The notes under the pieces: generated by a model
Told to the model about the DNA's origin: nothing
Database searches by the model: none
Seen by the model: the letters and a program-made list of their open reading frames with translations, nothing else
Translations under genes and position numbers: made by a program
Shown here: in pieces, positions 31,748 through 39,441 of the stretch
Layout: every line of letters starts with the position of its first letter
How positions within the stretch are numbered: position 1 is the first letter of the stretch
DNA from: Myxococcales bacterium
GTDB taxonomy: Bacteria; Myxococcota_A; Polyangia; Haliangiales; Haliangiaceae
Direction: 5' to 3'
NCBI GenBank assembly: GCA_016717005.1
Contig: JADJUF010000023.1
Span: 1 to 64,000 of the forward strand
DNA: 64,000 nucleotides

Positions 31748-32803
31748 ATGCGATGTGCGGTCATCCTCGCCGGCGGCAGCGGGACCCGGCTGTGGCCGGC
31801 GAGCCGGCGCGCGCTGCCCAAGCAGTTCCTGGCGCTCACGGGCGGCGACACGCTGATCGGCGCGACCGTGGCCCGGGCCCGGGCGGCGGCGACGCGGGTG
31901 CTCGTGGTCACCGCGGCCGAGCAGGCGGCCCTGGTCGCGGGCGCGGTGACCGACGTCGAGATCGTGGCCGAGCCGGCCGCGCGCAACACCGCCGCGGCGC
32001 TGGGGCTGGCCGCGGTCCACGCGCTGGCGCGCGATCCCGACGCGGTGATCGGCGCGTTCCCGGCCGACCATCACATCGGCGATCCGGTCGCGTTCGGCGT
32101 CGCGATCGAGCGCGCGTTCGCGATCGCCGAGCGGACCGACGTGATCGCCACCGTGGGGATCGCCCCGACCCGGCCCGACACCGGCTTCGGCTACCTGGAG
32201 CTGGGCGACGGCGAGGTCGCGCCGGGCGTGCGGCCGGTGGCGCGGTTCGTCGAGAAGCCCGACGCCGCGCGCGCGGCCGCGTACCTGGCCAGCGGCCGGC
32301 ACCTGTGGAACGGCGGCATGTTCTTCGTGCGCGCGGCCCGGCTGCTCGACGAGCTCGATCGCTGGCTGCCGGCGACCGGGGCCGCGATGCGGGCGATCGC
32401 CGCGGCGCTGGCCGCGGGCGAGGACGGCGCGGCCGCGACCGCGGCCCACTACCCGGGCCTGCCGTCGGTGTCGATCGACGTCGGCGTCATGGAGCGGACC
32501 GCCGGCGTCGTGGCGGTGCCCGGCGCGTTCGGGTGGAGCGACGTCGGCTCGTGGACGACGGTCGCCGAGCTCGCGGCCCACGACGGGCGCGGCAACGCCA
32601 CGATCGGCGCGGCGGTGGTCGTCGACGGCCACGACAACCTGGTCGTCGCGGATCCCGACGCGGTGGTCGCGCTGGTCGGGGTCAGCGGGCTCGCGGTCAT
32701 CCGCGCCGGCGACGCGGTGCTGGTGGTGCCGGTGGCGCGGGCGCAGGAGGTCCGGGCCGCCGTCGACGCGCTGGGCGCGGCCGGGCTCGCGCGCTTCTTG
32801 TAG
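31748..32803 (+). CDS. manC: Mannose-1-phosphate guanylyltransferase
   Basis: Product of 351 residues. LAGGSGTRLWPASR is the nucleotide-binding loop and RALPKQFLAL the adjacent Lys motif; EPAARNTAAALG, FPADHHI, FGYLELG, FVEKPD and GWSDVGSW follow in family order. It makes GDP-mannose from mannose-1-phosphate and GTP for polysaccharide synthesis. There is no C-terminal isomerase domain, so it is the short single-function form. The stop TAG overlaps a TAGGAT element before manB, 13 nt away, and the two genes act in sequence. Confidence 0.92.
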   Translation: MRCAVILAGGSGTRLWPASRRALPKQFLALTGGDTLIGATVARARAAATRVLVVTAAEQAALVAGAVTDVEIVAEPAARNTAAALGLAAVHALARDPDAVIGAFPADHHIGDPVAFGVAIERAFAIAERTDVIATVGIAPTRPDTGFGYLELGDGEVAPGVRPVARFVEKPDAARAAAYLASGRHLWNGGMFFVRAARLLDELDRWLPATGAAMRAIAAALAAGEDGAAATAAHYPGLPSVSIDVGVMERTAGVVAVPGAFGWSDVGSWTTVAELAAHDGRGNATIGAAVVVDGHDNLVVADPDAVVALVGVSGLAVIRAGDAVLVVPVARAQEVRAAVDALGAAGLARFL

Positions 32804-32815
32804 GATGCGCGCTCC

Positions 32816-34185
32816 ATGAACGCGCGCATCTTCCGTGAGTACGACATCCGCGGCGTGGCCGCGCGCGATCTCGATGATCCGCTGGCCCACGCGCTCGGTC
32901 GGGCGCTGGCGGCGCGGGTCGCGGCCACCACCGGCGGGCGGCGGCCACGGGTCGCGGTCGGGCGCGACTGCCGGCTGACCTCGCCGCGGCTGCGCGACGC
33001 GCTGGTCGCGGGCCTCACCTGCGGCGCCGACGTGGTCGATGTCGGCGGCGTGCCGACGCCGGTCCTGTACTTCGCGGCCCACACGCTCGACGTCGACGGC
33101 GCCGCGATGATCACCGGCAGCCACAACCCGGCCGAGGACAACGGCTTCAAGCTGCTGTGCGGGCGCGCCTCGCTTTTCGGCGACGAGATCGCCGGGCTGC
33201 GGCGGTGGATCGAGGCGGCGCCGCCGGCCGGCCCCGCGATCGGCACCGTGGTCGAGCACGACGTCACGCCGGCGTACCTCGACGCGGCCGTGGCCGGCCT
33301 CCGGCTGGGCCCGCGCCGGCCGAGGCTGGTGCTCGACGCGGGCAACGGCGCCGGCGGGCCGACCGCGCTGGCGCTGTACCGGCGGCTCGGCTTCGACGTG
33401 GTGCCGCTCTACTGCGAGCTCGACGGCCGCTTCCCGCACCACCACCCCGACCCGACCGTGCCGGCCAACCTGGCCGATCTGATCGCGACGGTCGCGGCCG
33501 AGGGCGCCGAGCTGGGCCTGGCGCTCGACGGCGACGCCGATCGGCTGGGCGCGGTCACCGGCGACGGCCGGATCCTGTGGGGGACCAGCTCATGATCATC
33601 CTCGGGCAGGCGCTGCTGGCCGAGGTGCCGGGCGCGCGCTTCGTCGGCGAGGTCAAGTGCTCGCAGGTGATGTTCGACGAGCTGACCCGCGCCGGCGGCG
33701 TCGCCGAGATGTGGAAGGTCGGCCACTCGCTGATCAAGGCGCGGATGAAGGCGATCGGGGCGGCGCTGGCGGGCGAGATGAGCGGGCACCTGTTCTTCGC
33801 GCACCGCTGGTTCGGGTTCGACGACGCGATCTACGCCGGGGCTCGGCTGCTCGAGGTGCTGACCCGCGGCGACGAGACGCTGACCGCGATCGCCCGCCGG
33901 CTGCCAGTGACGTTCACGACGCCGGAGGTGCGGGTCGAGTGCCCCGACGATCGCAAGTTCGCGGTGGTGGCGGCGACGACCGCGGCGATGCGGGCCCGCG
34001 CCGACGTGCTCGAGGTGATCGATCTCGACGGCGTGCGCGCGCGGTTCGCCGACGGCTGGGGGCTGTGCCGGGCCTCGAACACCCAGCCGGCGCTGGTGCT
34101 GCGCTGCGAGGCCACCACCGCCGCCCGGCTGTCCGAGATCCGGACCATCATCGAGGACGCGATCGCCGCGGCGGTCGCGGCGTGA
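32816..34185 (+). CDS. manB: Phosphomannomutase/phosphoglucomutase, frameshifted at 33579-33583
   Basis: Alpha-D-phosphohexomutase. IFREYDIRGVAARDLDD starts the protein, MITGSHNPAEDNGFK carries the phosphoserine, LDGDADRLGAV binds the metal, GEMSGHLFFAHRW and CRASNTQPALVLR are the sugar and phosphate loops. The frame breaks at LWG|DQLMIILGQALL: the sequence reads GTGGGGGACC where GTGGGGCGACC is expected. Restoring one C gives 456 residues, normal length. With manC upstream it supplies GDP-mannose. I regard a base-calling error beside the G run as likeliest. The stop overlaps the ROK kinase start (GTGA). Confidence 0.85.
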
Positions 34186-35144
34186 CCGCCGTCGTCGGGG
34201 TCGATCTGGGCGGCACCAACCTGCGGGTCGCCGCGGTGGTCGACGGCGCGATCACCGCCAGCGTCCGCCGGGTGCTGGGCGAGCGCCGGTCGGTGGCCGA
34301 GGTCGTCGACGCGATCGCCGCCGCGGTGGCCGAGGTGGCGCCGGCGGGCGCGGCGTCGGCGCCGGTCGGCGTCGGGGTCGCGGCGATGCTGGGCGATCGC
34401 CGCGGCACGGTGGTCAACGCGCCCAACCTCGGCTGGCGTGACGTCGACTTCGGCGCGCAGCTCGCGGCCCGGCTAGGCCCGCGCCACCCGCTCGGCGTCT
34501 ACAACGACGTCAACGCGATCGCGTACGGCGAGTTCGCGGCCGGGGCCGGCCGCGGCGCGCGCGATCTGCTGGCGGTGTTCGTCGGCACGGGCCTCGGCGC
34601 CGGGCTGGTCGTCAACGGCACGCTGGCCGAGGGCGCCAGCAACTGCGCCGGCGAGCTCGGGCACGTCAAGGTGGCCAGCGGCGCCGACGCGGCGCCGTGC
34701 GGGTGCGGCGCGCGCGGCTGCGTCGAGGCCTACGTCGGCGGCGCGGCGCTGCAGGCCCGCATCCGGCGCGAGCTGGCGGCCGGGGCCAGCCCGGCGGTGG
34801 CGGCCGCGGCCGGCGGCGCCGACGCCGCCCACCCCGGGCACGTCGACGCGCTGGCCGACGTCGACCCCTGGGCCCGGGCGCTCCTGGACGAGTGCGGGCG
34901 GTGGCTGGCGCTGGCGATCGGCAACGCGGTGACGGTGCTCAACCCCGACCGGCTGGTGCTCGGCGGCGGCGTGCTGGGGCGGTCGCCGCGGTTGCGCGCG
35001 CGGCTCGTGGCCGAGCTGCCGGCGGTGGCGCCGATCGCGGTGCTGCGGCCGCTGACGATCGTCGACGCCGCGCTCGGCGACGACGCCGGGCTGGTCGGCG
35101 CGGCGCTGCTGGCCCGCGACGGCGTGTCGACGTTCGGCGCGTAG
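34182..35144 (+). CDS. ROK-family sugar kinase (glucokinase-like)
   Basis: Product of 320 residues with GTG start overlapping the manB stop. VGVDLGGTNLRVA is the ATP phosphate loop, YNDVNAIAYGEF and FVGTGLGAGLVVNG are sugar/ATP motifs, GELGHVKV gives the ROK His, and CGCGARGCVEAY is the zinc site typical of ROK kinases. LVLGGGVLGRSP closes the fold. It phosphorylates a hexose in the cytosol; glucose is the likeliest substrate by family. The coupling to manB and manC suggests feeding hexose phosphates toward GDP-mannose. Confidence 0.85.
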   Translation: MTAVVGVDLGGTNLRVAAVVDGAITASVRRVLGERRSVAEVVDAIAAAVAEVAPAGAASAPVGVGVAAMLGDRRGTVVNAPNLGWRDVDFGAQLAARLGPRHPLGVYNDVNAIAYGEFAAGAGRGARDLLAVFVGTGLGAGLVVNGTLAEGASNCAGELGHVKVASGADAAPCGCGARGCVEAYVGGAALQARIRRELAAGASPAVAAAAGGADAAHPGHVDALADVDPWARALLDECGRWLALAIGNAVTVLNPDRLVLGGGVLGRSPRLRARLVAELPAVAPIAVLRPLTIVDAALGDDAGLVGAALLARDGVSTFGA

Positions 35145-35203
35145 CCGCGCGCGCCGGCGACTTCGGTGCGGCGGCCGTCGGCGGCGGTGGCATGCTGGTG
35201 GGC

Positions 35204-36370
35204 ATGGTGCGTCGCGCCGCGGTCGTGATCGTCCTGGCCGCGTGCGCCGGTGCGCCGGTCGCGCCCGCGCCGGTCGCGCCCGCGCCGAGCGAGGCCGGGC
35301 CCCGGGGCGCGCCGGCGGATCGCGCCGGCCCGCCGGTCGCGCCGGTGCTCGACGAGGTCCGCGCCGCGGCGACCGCGCGCGGGCAGGTCGAGCGGGCGGT
35401 GCCGCGCCTCGACCCGGCCCTCGACGAGGTCGCTCGGGTCGCGGCGATGACCGCCAGCGCGACCTACGTGGTCGGCGCGACCGAGCTGCGCGAGGCGATG
35501 GCCGCGCAGGTGCGCTCGGGCCTGGACCCGCACGTCCTCACCGCCCGCGGCGACGACCTGACCGTGCGGGCGCAGCTGGTGCCGGCGCTGGCCGAGCTGC
35601 GGGCGCAGGCGGGGGTCGCGACGGTCGGCGTGGCCGAGGCCGGCGTCGGCGCCGACCGGGTCGTCGCCGTGGTCGCGATGCCGCCGCCGAGCCAGCCGAT
35701 CGCGATCGAGCAGCACGGCGCGATCGCGCGGGTGGTCGTGCCGTGGACCTGGGCGGCGCCGCCGCACGCCTTCGACGTCACCACCACGACCACGCGCCGG
35801 GTCCCGGTGACCGCCGCCATGGGCGAGGCGCGCCTCGAGGTCGACTGCGCCGGCGGCGGCACCCGCGCGATCGAGCTCGACGCCGGCGAGCGCCTGGTCG
35901 CGCGCGTGGTCAACGTCTGCGGACCGCTGACGCCGCTGGCGGCGGGCGCGGTCGAGCTGGGGCCGCCGGCCGCCACCGCGGTCGAGATCGAGGAGCGGCT
36001 GTTCGAACTGCTCAACCGCGAGCGGGTCGCCGCGGGGCTGGTGGCGGTGATCTGGGATCCCCAGGCCCACGCCCTGGCGCGGCGTCACGCCGGGCGGATG
36101 GCCGCGCTGGGGTTCCTCGGCCACGTCGCGCCGGACGGCGAGACCCTGGCCGACCGGGTGGCGCGCGCGGGGCTGCCGGCGCGCGAGACCTTCGAGAACG
36201 TCGGCCTGGCCGACGGGCCCGCGCGGGTCCACGTCGCGTTCATGGCCAGCCCCGGGCACCGCCACAACCTGCTCGCCGAGCGCGCGCGGCAGGGCGCGGT
36301 CGGCCTGGCCCCGGCGCCGCGAGCGCCCGGCACCTTCTACGTCACGCAGCTCCTGTTCGAGCCGCTGTGA
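35204..36370 (+). CDS. CAP/SCP-domain lipoprotein
   Basis: Product of 388 residues (ATG 35192 also possible). Lipobox VLAAC is followed by repeated APVAPAP. An N-terminal domain of about 200 residues is not recognised. From about residue 260 a CAP (PR-1/SCP-like) domain follows: ELLNRERVAAGLVAVIWDPQ, ARRHAGRMAALGFLGHVAPDG, ENVGLADGPARVH and MASPGHRHNLLAERARQGAVG. His and Glu residues of the CAP cavity are present. Bacterial CAP proteins are secreted or surface proteins of unclear activity. It is transcribed convergently with the thioredoxin gene. Confidence 0.82.
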   Translation: MVRRAAVVIVLAACAGAPVAPAPVAPAPSEAGPRGAPADRAGPPVAPVLDEVRAAATARGQVERAVPRLDPALDEVARVAAMTASATYVVGATELREAMAAQVRSGLDPHVLTARGDDLTVRAQLVPALAELRAQAGVATVGVAEAGVGADRVVAVVAMPPPSQPIAIEQHGAIARVVVPWTWAAPPHAFDVTTTTTRRVPVTAAMGEARLEVDCAGGGTRAIELDAGERLVARVVNVCGPLTPLAAGAVELGPPAATAVEIEERLFELLNRERVAAGLVAVIWDPQAHALARRHAGRMAALGFLGHVAPDGETLADRVARAGLPARETFENVGLADGPARVHVAFMASPGHRHNLLAERARQGAVGLAPAPRAPGTFYVTQLLFEPL

Positions 36371-36379
36371 CCGTGGCCG

Positions 36380-36796
36380 TCAGGGCTCGTCGGCGACCTG
36401 CCGGGCCAGCGCGCCGACGGTCAGCGCGTCGTTGCCGACCAGGCGGTAGCGCAGCGCCCCGGCGCGATCGACGATCAGCACGTGCGGCAGGCCGCGGATG
36501 CCGTAGGCGCCGGCGATCGGGGTCGCGCCGTCGCCGACGTCGACCGTGCGTACGACGATGCGCGCGTCACCGGTGATCGCCTCGCGCAGGTTGGCGTCGA
36601 CCACCTCGCACGCGCCGCACCAGTCGGCGCGGAAGTCGACGACGGTGACCAGGCCCGGCACGAGCGCGGCCTCGACGTCGACCAGCTCGCCCGGCGCGTT
36701 GATCGCCAGGAACTGCGGCGGCGGCGCCGGCGCGACCGGGCGCGGGCGGCACCCGAGCGCGGCCACCGCGACGACGACCGCGATCCGCCCCCTCAC
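36380..36796 (-). CDS. Thioredoxin-fold lipoprotein
   Basis: Product of 138 residues from GTG 36796. The hydrophobic start ends VAALGC, a lipobox, then a Pro-rich tether. The thioredoxin core has VTVVDFRADWCGACEVVDAN, so the active site is WCGAC, and GIRGLPHVLIVDRAG holds the cis-Pro. A periplasmic disulfide reductase or isomerase anchored to a membrane is expected. The start overlaps the Hsp70-like stop by 4 nt, so it is the third gene of the J-protein/Hsp70 set. Why an exported redox protein is coupled to cytosolic chaperones is unclear. Confidence 0.78.
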   Translation of the reverse strand: MRGRIAVVVAVAALGCRPRPVAPAPPPQFLAINAPGELVDVEAALVPGLVTVVDFRADWCGACEVVDANLREAITGDARIVVRTVDVGDGATPIAGAYGIRGLPHVLIVDRAGALRYRLVGNDALTVGALARQVADEP

Positions 36797-37983
36797 GATC
36801 CACCCGTGACGACGGCGCGGAGCGCGGCGAGGTCGTCGGGGCCGAGGCCGACCTCGACCACCGGCGTGACGTCGAGCGCGCCGCCGTTGACCAGATCGCT
36901 GGCCTCGATGCGCGGGATGCGGTCGACGTCGACCGTGACCTCGCACGCGGCGATGGCGCCGGTGCCGAGCGGCAGGCCGCCGATCTGGTAGCGACCGTAC
37001 GGCCGCGGCGGCACGGTGTCCTCCCACAGCTCGAGGTCGATCGCGGCCCGATCGGGTCGATCGCGCGCGATCAGCCGGACCTCGCGGGTCGGCGCGATCG
37101 CGCCGGTCGGGATCATCGAGGTCAGCGCGCTGCCGGCGCCGAGCGAGAAGCCGGGCTCGATCACGTCGACGCACACCGCCGCGGGCTCGTCGAGGAACAT
37201 GCGCGCGGCCCGGGCGGCGCCGCAGGCCAGCGCGGTCTCGGGCCGCTCGATCGGTCGGCCGGCGTGCGGGAAGCCGGCCAGCGTGCGCGCGACCAGCGCC
37301 GCGTCGAGCGCGCCGCCGCCGATCACGATCGCGTCGGACAGCCCGTCGGCCGTGACCGCGGCCGCGGCCAGCGCCCGGGCGCAGGCGTCGGCGATCGCGG
37401 TCGGCCCGACCGGCACCCGGGCGTGCGCCAGCACGTCGATCACGCCGTCGACGTGCTCGACCACGGCGGCGCGCACCGCGGCGGTCCCGACGTCGATCAC
37501 CAGCACGCGGGCGGGGCGATCGTCGGCCACGGCCAGCGCGGCGGCCGCCGGCGCCGCCAGCAGGCGCACGGCCGGCACGCCCGCGGCGATGACCGCGTCG
37601 CGCAGGACCCGGCGCTCGAGCGCGCCGAGCGCGACCGGGACGGCGACGACCGCGCCGCGCACGGGGCCGAACTTCGCCTCGGTCGCGACGACGACGGCCC
37701 GGACCAGGTGCGCGACCAGCTCGACCGGCGAGCGCCGGCGGCCATCGACGACCGGCCACGCGACGCCGGCGACGCCGTCGGACGCGGCCCGCGCCAGCCA
37801 CGGCACGATCGCGTCGAGCTGCTGCCCGGCGCGGCACAGGTCGAGGTCGGCGCCGGTGCGCGCGGCGCCGTCGGCGAAGCCGATCGCGGCCGGCAGGGTC
37901 ACCGCCAGCTCGACGCGATCGTCGACCAGCGTCGCGGCGCGCAGCCAGGTGGTGCCGAGGTCGAGGCCGAGCGCGTGGGTCAT
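36793..37983 (-). CDS. Lidless Hsp70-like protein
   Basis: Product of 396 residues. LGLDLGTTWLRAATL is phosphate-1 of the actin/Hsp70 fold, VLVIDVGTAAVRAAVVE is a weakened phosphate-2 (DVGTAAV where DLGGGT is usual) and AIVIGGGALDAALV is the adenosine loop. From about residue 275 the sequence SLGAGSALTSMIPTGAIAPT and YQIGGLPLGTGAIA correspond to the substrate-binding beta-domain. The protein then stops, so there is no helical lid. The N-terminal ATPase is also shorter than in DnaK. Its ATG overlaps the J-protein stop (ATGA), and a J-domain partner directly upstream supports an Hsp70 role. ATPase competence is uncertain. Confidence 0.8.
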   Translation of the reverse strand: MTHALGLDLGTTWLRAATLVDDRVELAVTLPAAIGFADGAARTGADLDLCRAGQQLDAIVPWLARAASDGVAGVAWPVVDGRRRSPVELVAHLVRAVVVATEAKFGPVRGAVVAVPVALGALERRVLRDAVIAAGVPAVRLLAAPAAAALAVADDRPARVLVIDVGTAAVRAAVVEHVDGVIDVLAHARVPVGPTAIADACARALAAAAVTADGLSDAIVIGGGALDAALVARTLAGFPHAGRPIERPETALACGAARAARMFLDEPAAVCVDVIEPGFSLGAGSALTSMIPTGAIAPTREVRLIARDRPDRAAIDLELWEDTVPPRPYGRYQIGGLPLGTGAIAACEVTVDVDRIPRIEASDLVNGGALDVTPVVEVGLGPDDLAALRAVVTGGS

Positions 37984-39404
37984 CGGTACGCCTCGCCGAT
38001 CAGGGTCGCGTCGAGCGGCGCGCCTTGCTGGAGCGCGGCCAGCACGCGCCGGGCCTCGTCGCCGTCGGGATCGAGCGTCAGCGCCGCGCGCACCGCGGCG
38101 ACCGCCTGGTCGCGATCGCCGCGCCCGCACGCGGCCTGGGCCGCGGCGACCTCGACCAGGGCCGCGAGGCGGCGATCGCGCGGGTACACCTGGCTGGCGG
38201 CCGACGCCAGCTGCGCGGCGCCGTCGTGGTCGCCGGCGACCAGGCGCTCGCGGATCGCGCGCACGAACCGATCGCCCGGCCCCGAGCGCGCCTGGCGCAG
38301 CGACTGCTCGACGGTGGCGGTGGCGGCGGACGCGGCGCGCGCCGGCGGCGGTGAGGTCGCGGACGCGCGCGGCGGCGCGGGCAGGTCGAGCTCGAGCGCC
38401 ATCGGCGTCGGCGGCGCGGGCAGCGGCAGCTCGAGGTTGCCGTCGAGATCGATCAGCGGCGGCCCGCTCGGCGGCGGCGCGGTGGTCCGGACCGGCGGCG
38501 GCGCGGTGGCGCGGATCGGCGGCGGCGCGGTGGTCCGGACCGGCGGCGGCGCGGTGGCGCGGATCGGCGGCGGCGCGGTGGCGCGGATCGGCGGCGGCGC
38601 GGTGGTCCGGACCGGCGGCGGCGCGGTGGTCCGGCCCGGCGGCGGGGTGGTGGCGCGGCCCGGCGGCGGGGTGGTGGCGCGGCCCGGGGCGGCGACGCGT
38701 GGACCACGGCCGGTGTTGACCTCGACCGTGTCGTGGACTGGCGGCGTCAGCGGCTCGACGTCGAAGCTGTCGCTGGCCGCGGCCTCGATCTCGAGCGAGC
38801 CGACGGTGCGCACGCCCGTGCCCGCGATCACCGCGCGGTGGTCGGCGCAGACGGTGGCCCGCATGCGCTCGTAGGCGCGCGTGATGTGGATCATCGCCTC
38901 CTCGGCGGTCAGCCGCAGGGCCGCGCTGCGGTGGCGGGCGACCGCGTCGGGGTGCTCGCGCCGGAGCCGCTGCCGCCACGCCGCGCGCAGCTCCTCGAGC
39001 GTGGGCCCGCGGCTGCAGCCGAGGACCTCGTGCGCGGCCTGCTGCCGCAGCTTGCGCAGGTGCGACTCGCGGGCCGCCAGCGTCGTCGAGAGGTCGCCGT
39101 CGTCGCCGCCCGCGCGCGCGTCGGCCAGCATGGCCTGGAGGCGCTCGATCGCGGCGCGCGCGCCCGCGAGGATCACGACCGCGGCGTCGGCCCGGTCGCG
39201 CTGGTCGGGCGCGCCGACCGCGCCGTCGAGCGAGACGACGATCTGGTTGGGCAGCTCGATCGCCAGCGTCACCGGCGCGCCGACCTCGGCGCTGAACGGC
39301 ACCTTCATCGACAGCCGACCGTCGGGCCGGAGCTTCTTGCGCAGGAACGCGTCGACCTGATCCCACCGCGCGCACCGCACCCGCAACAGGCGCGGCGGCG
39401 TCAT
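37980..39404 (-). CDS. PilZ-like/J-domain/TPR protein
   Basis: Product of 474 residues. The N-terminus (FLRKKLRPDGRLSMKVPFS, PVTLAIELP) resembles the PilZ-like beta-domain often found in Myxococcota adaptors. Residues about 120-185 form a J-domain: AHEVLGCSRGPTLEELRAAW, RREHPDAVARH with the HPD motif, and ITRAYERM. Then come about ten Pro-rich units of 8 residues (TTAPPPVR/ATAPPPIR) coded by a 24-nt repeat at roughly 38460-38690, and a C-terminal TPR-like helical part (AAVRAALTLDPDGDEARRVLAAL). The HPD motif should stimulate the ATPase of the coupled Hsp70. PilZ-like assignment is tentative. Confidence 0.75.
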   Translation of the reverse strand: MTPPRLLRVRCARWDQVDAFLRKKLRPDGRLSMKVPFSAEVGAPVTLAIELPNQIVVSLDGAVGAPDQRDRADAAVVILAGARAAIERLQAMLADARAGGDDGDLSTTLAARESHLRKLRQQAAHEVLGCSRGPTLEELRAAWRQRLRREHPDAVARHRSAALRLTAEEAMIHITRAYERMRATVCADHRAVIAGTGVRTVGSLEIEAAASDSFDVEPLTPPVHDTVEVNTGRGPRVAAPGRATTPPPGRATTPPPGRTTAPPPVRTTAPPPIRATAPPPIRATAPPPVRTTAPPPIRATAPPPVRTTAPPPSGPPLIDLDGNLELPLPAPPTPMALELDLPAPPRASATSPPPARAASAATATVEQSLRQARSGPGDRFVRAIRERLVAGDHDGAAQLASAASQVYPRDRRLAALVEVAAAQAACGRGDRDQAVAAVRAALTLDPDGDEARRVLAALQQGAPLDATLIGEAYR

Positions 39405-39441
39405 CGCGCCGGGTCCATCCGGCCGACCCGCCGCGGGCCCG

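Noticed and set aside
31394..33445. A minus-strand frame with a long Pro-Glu repeat
   Set aside because: The repeat is only the microsatellite read in one frame, and the rest is antisense to manC and manB.
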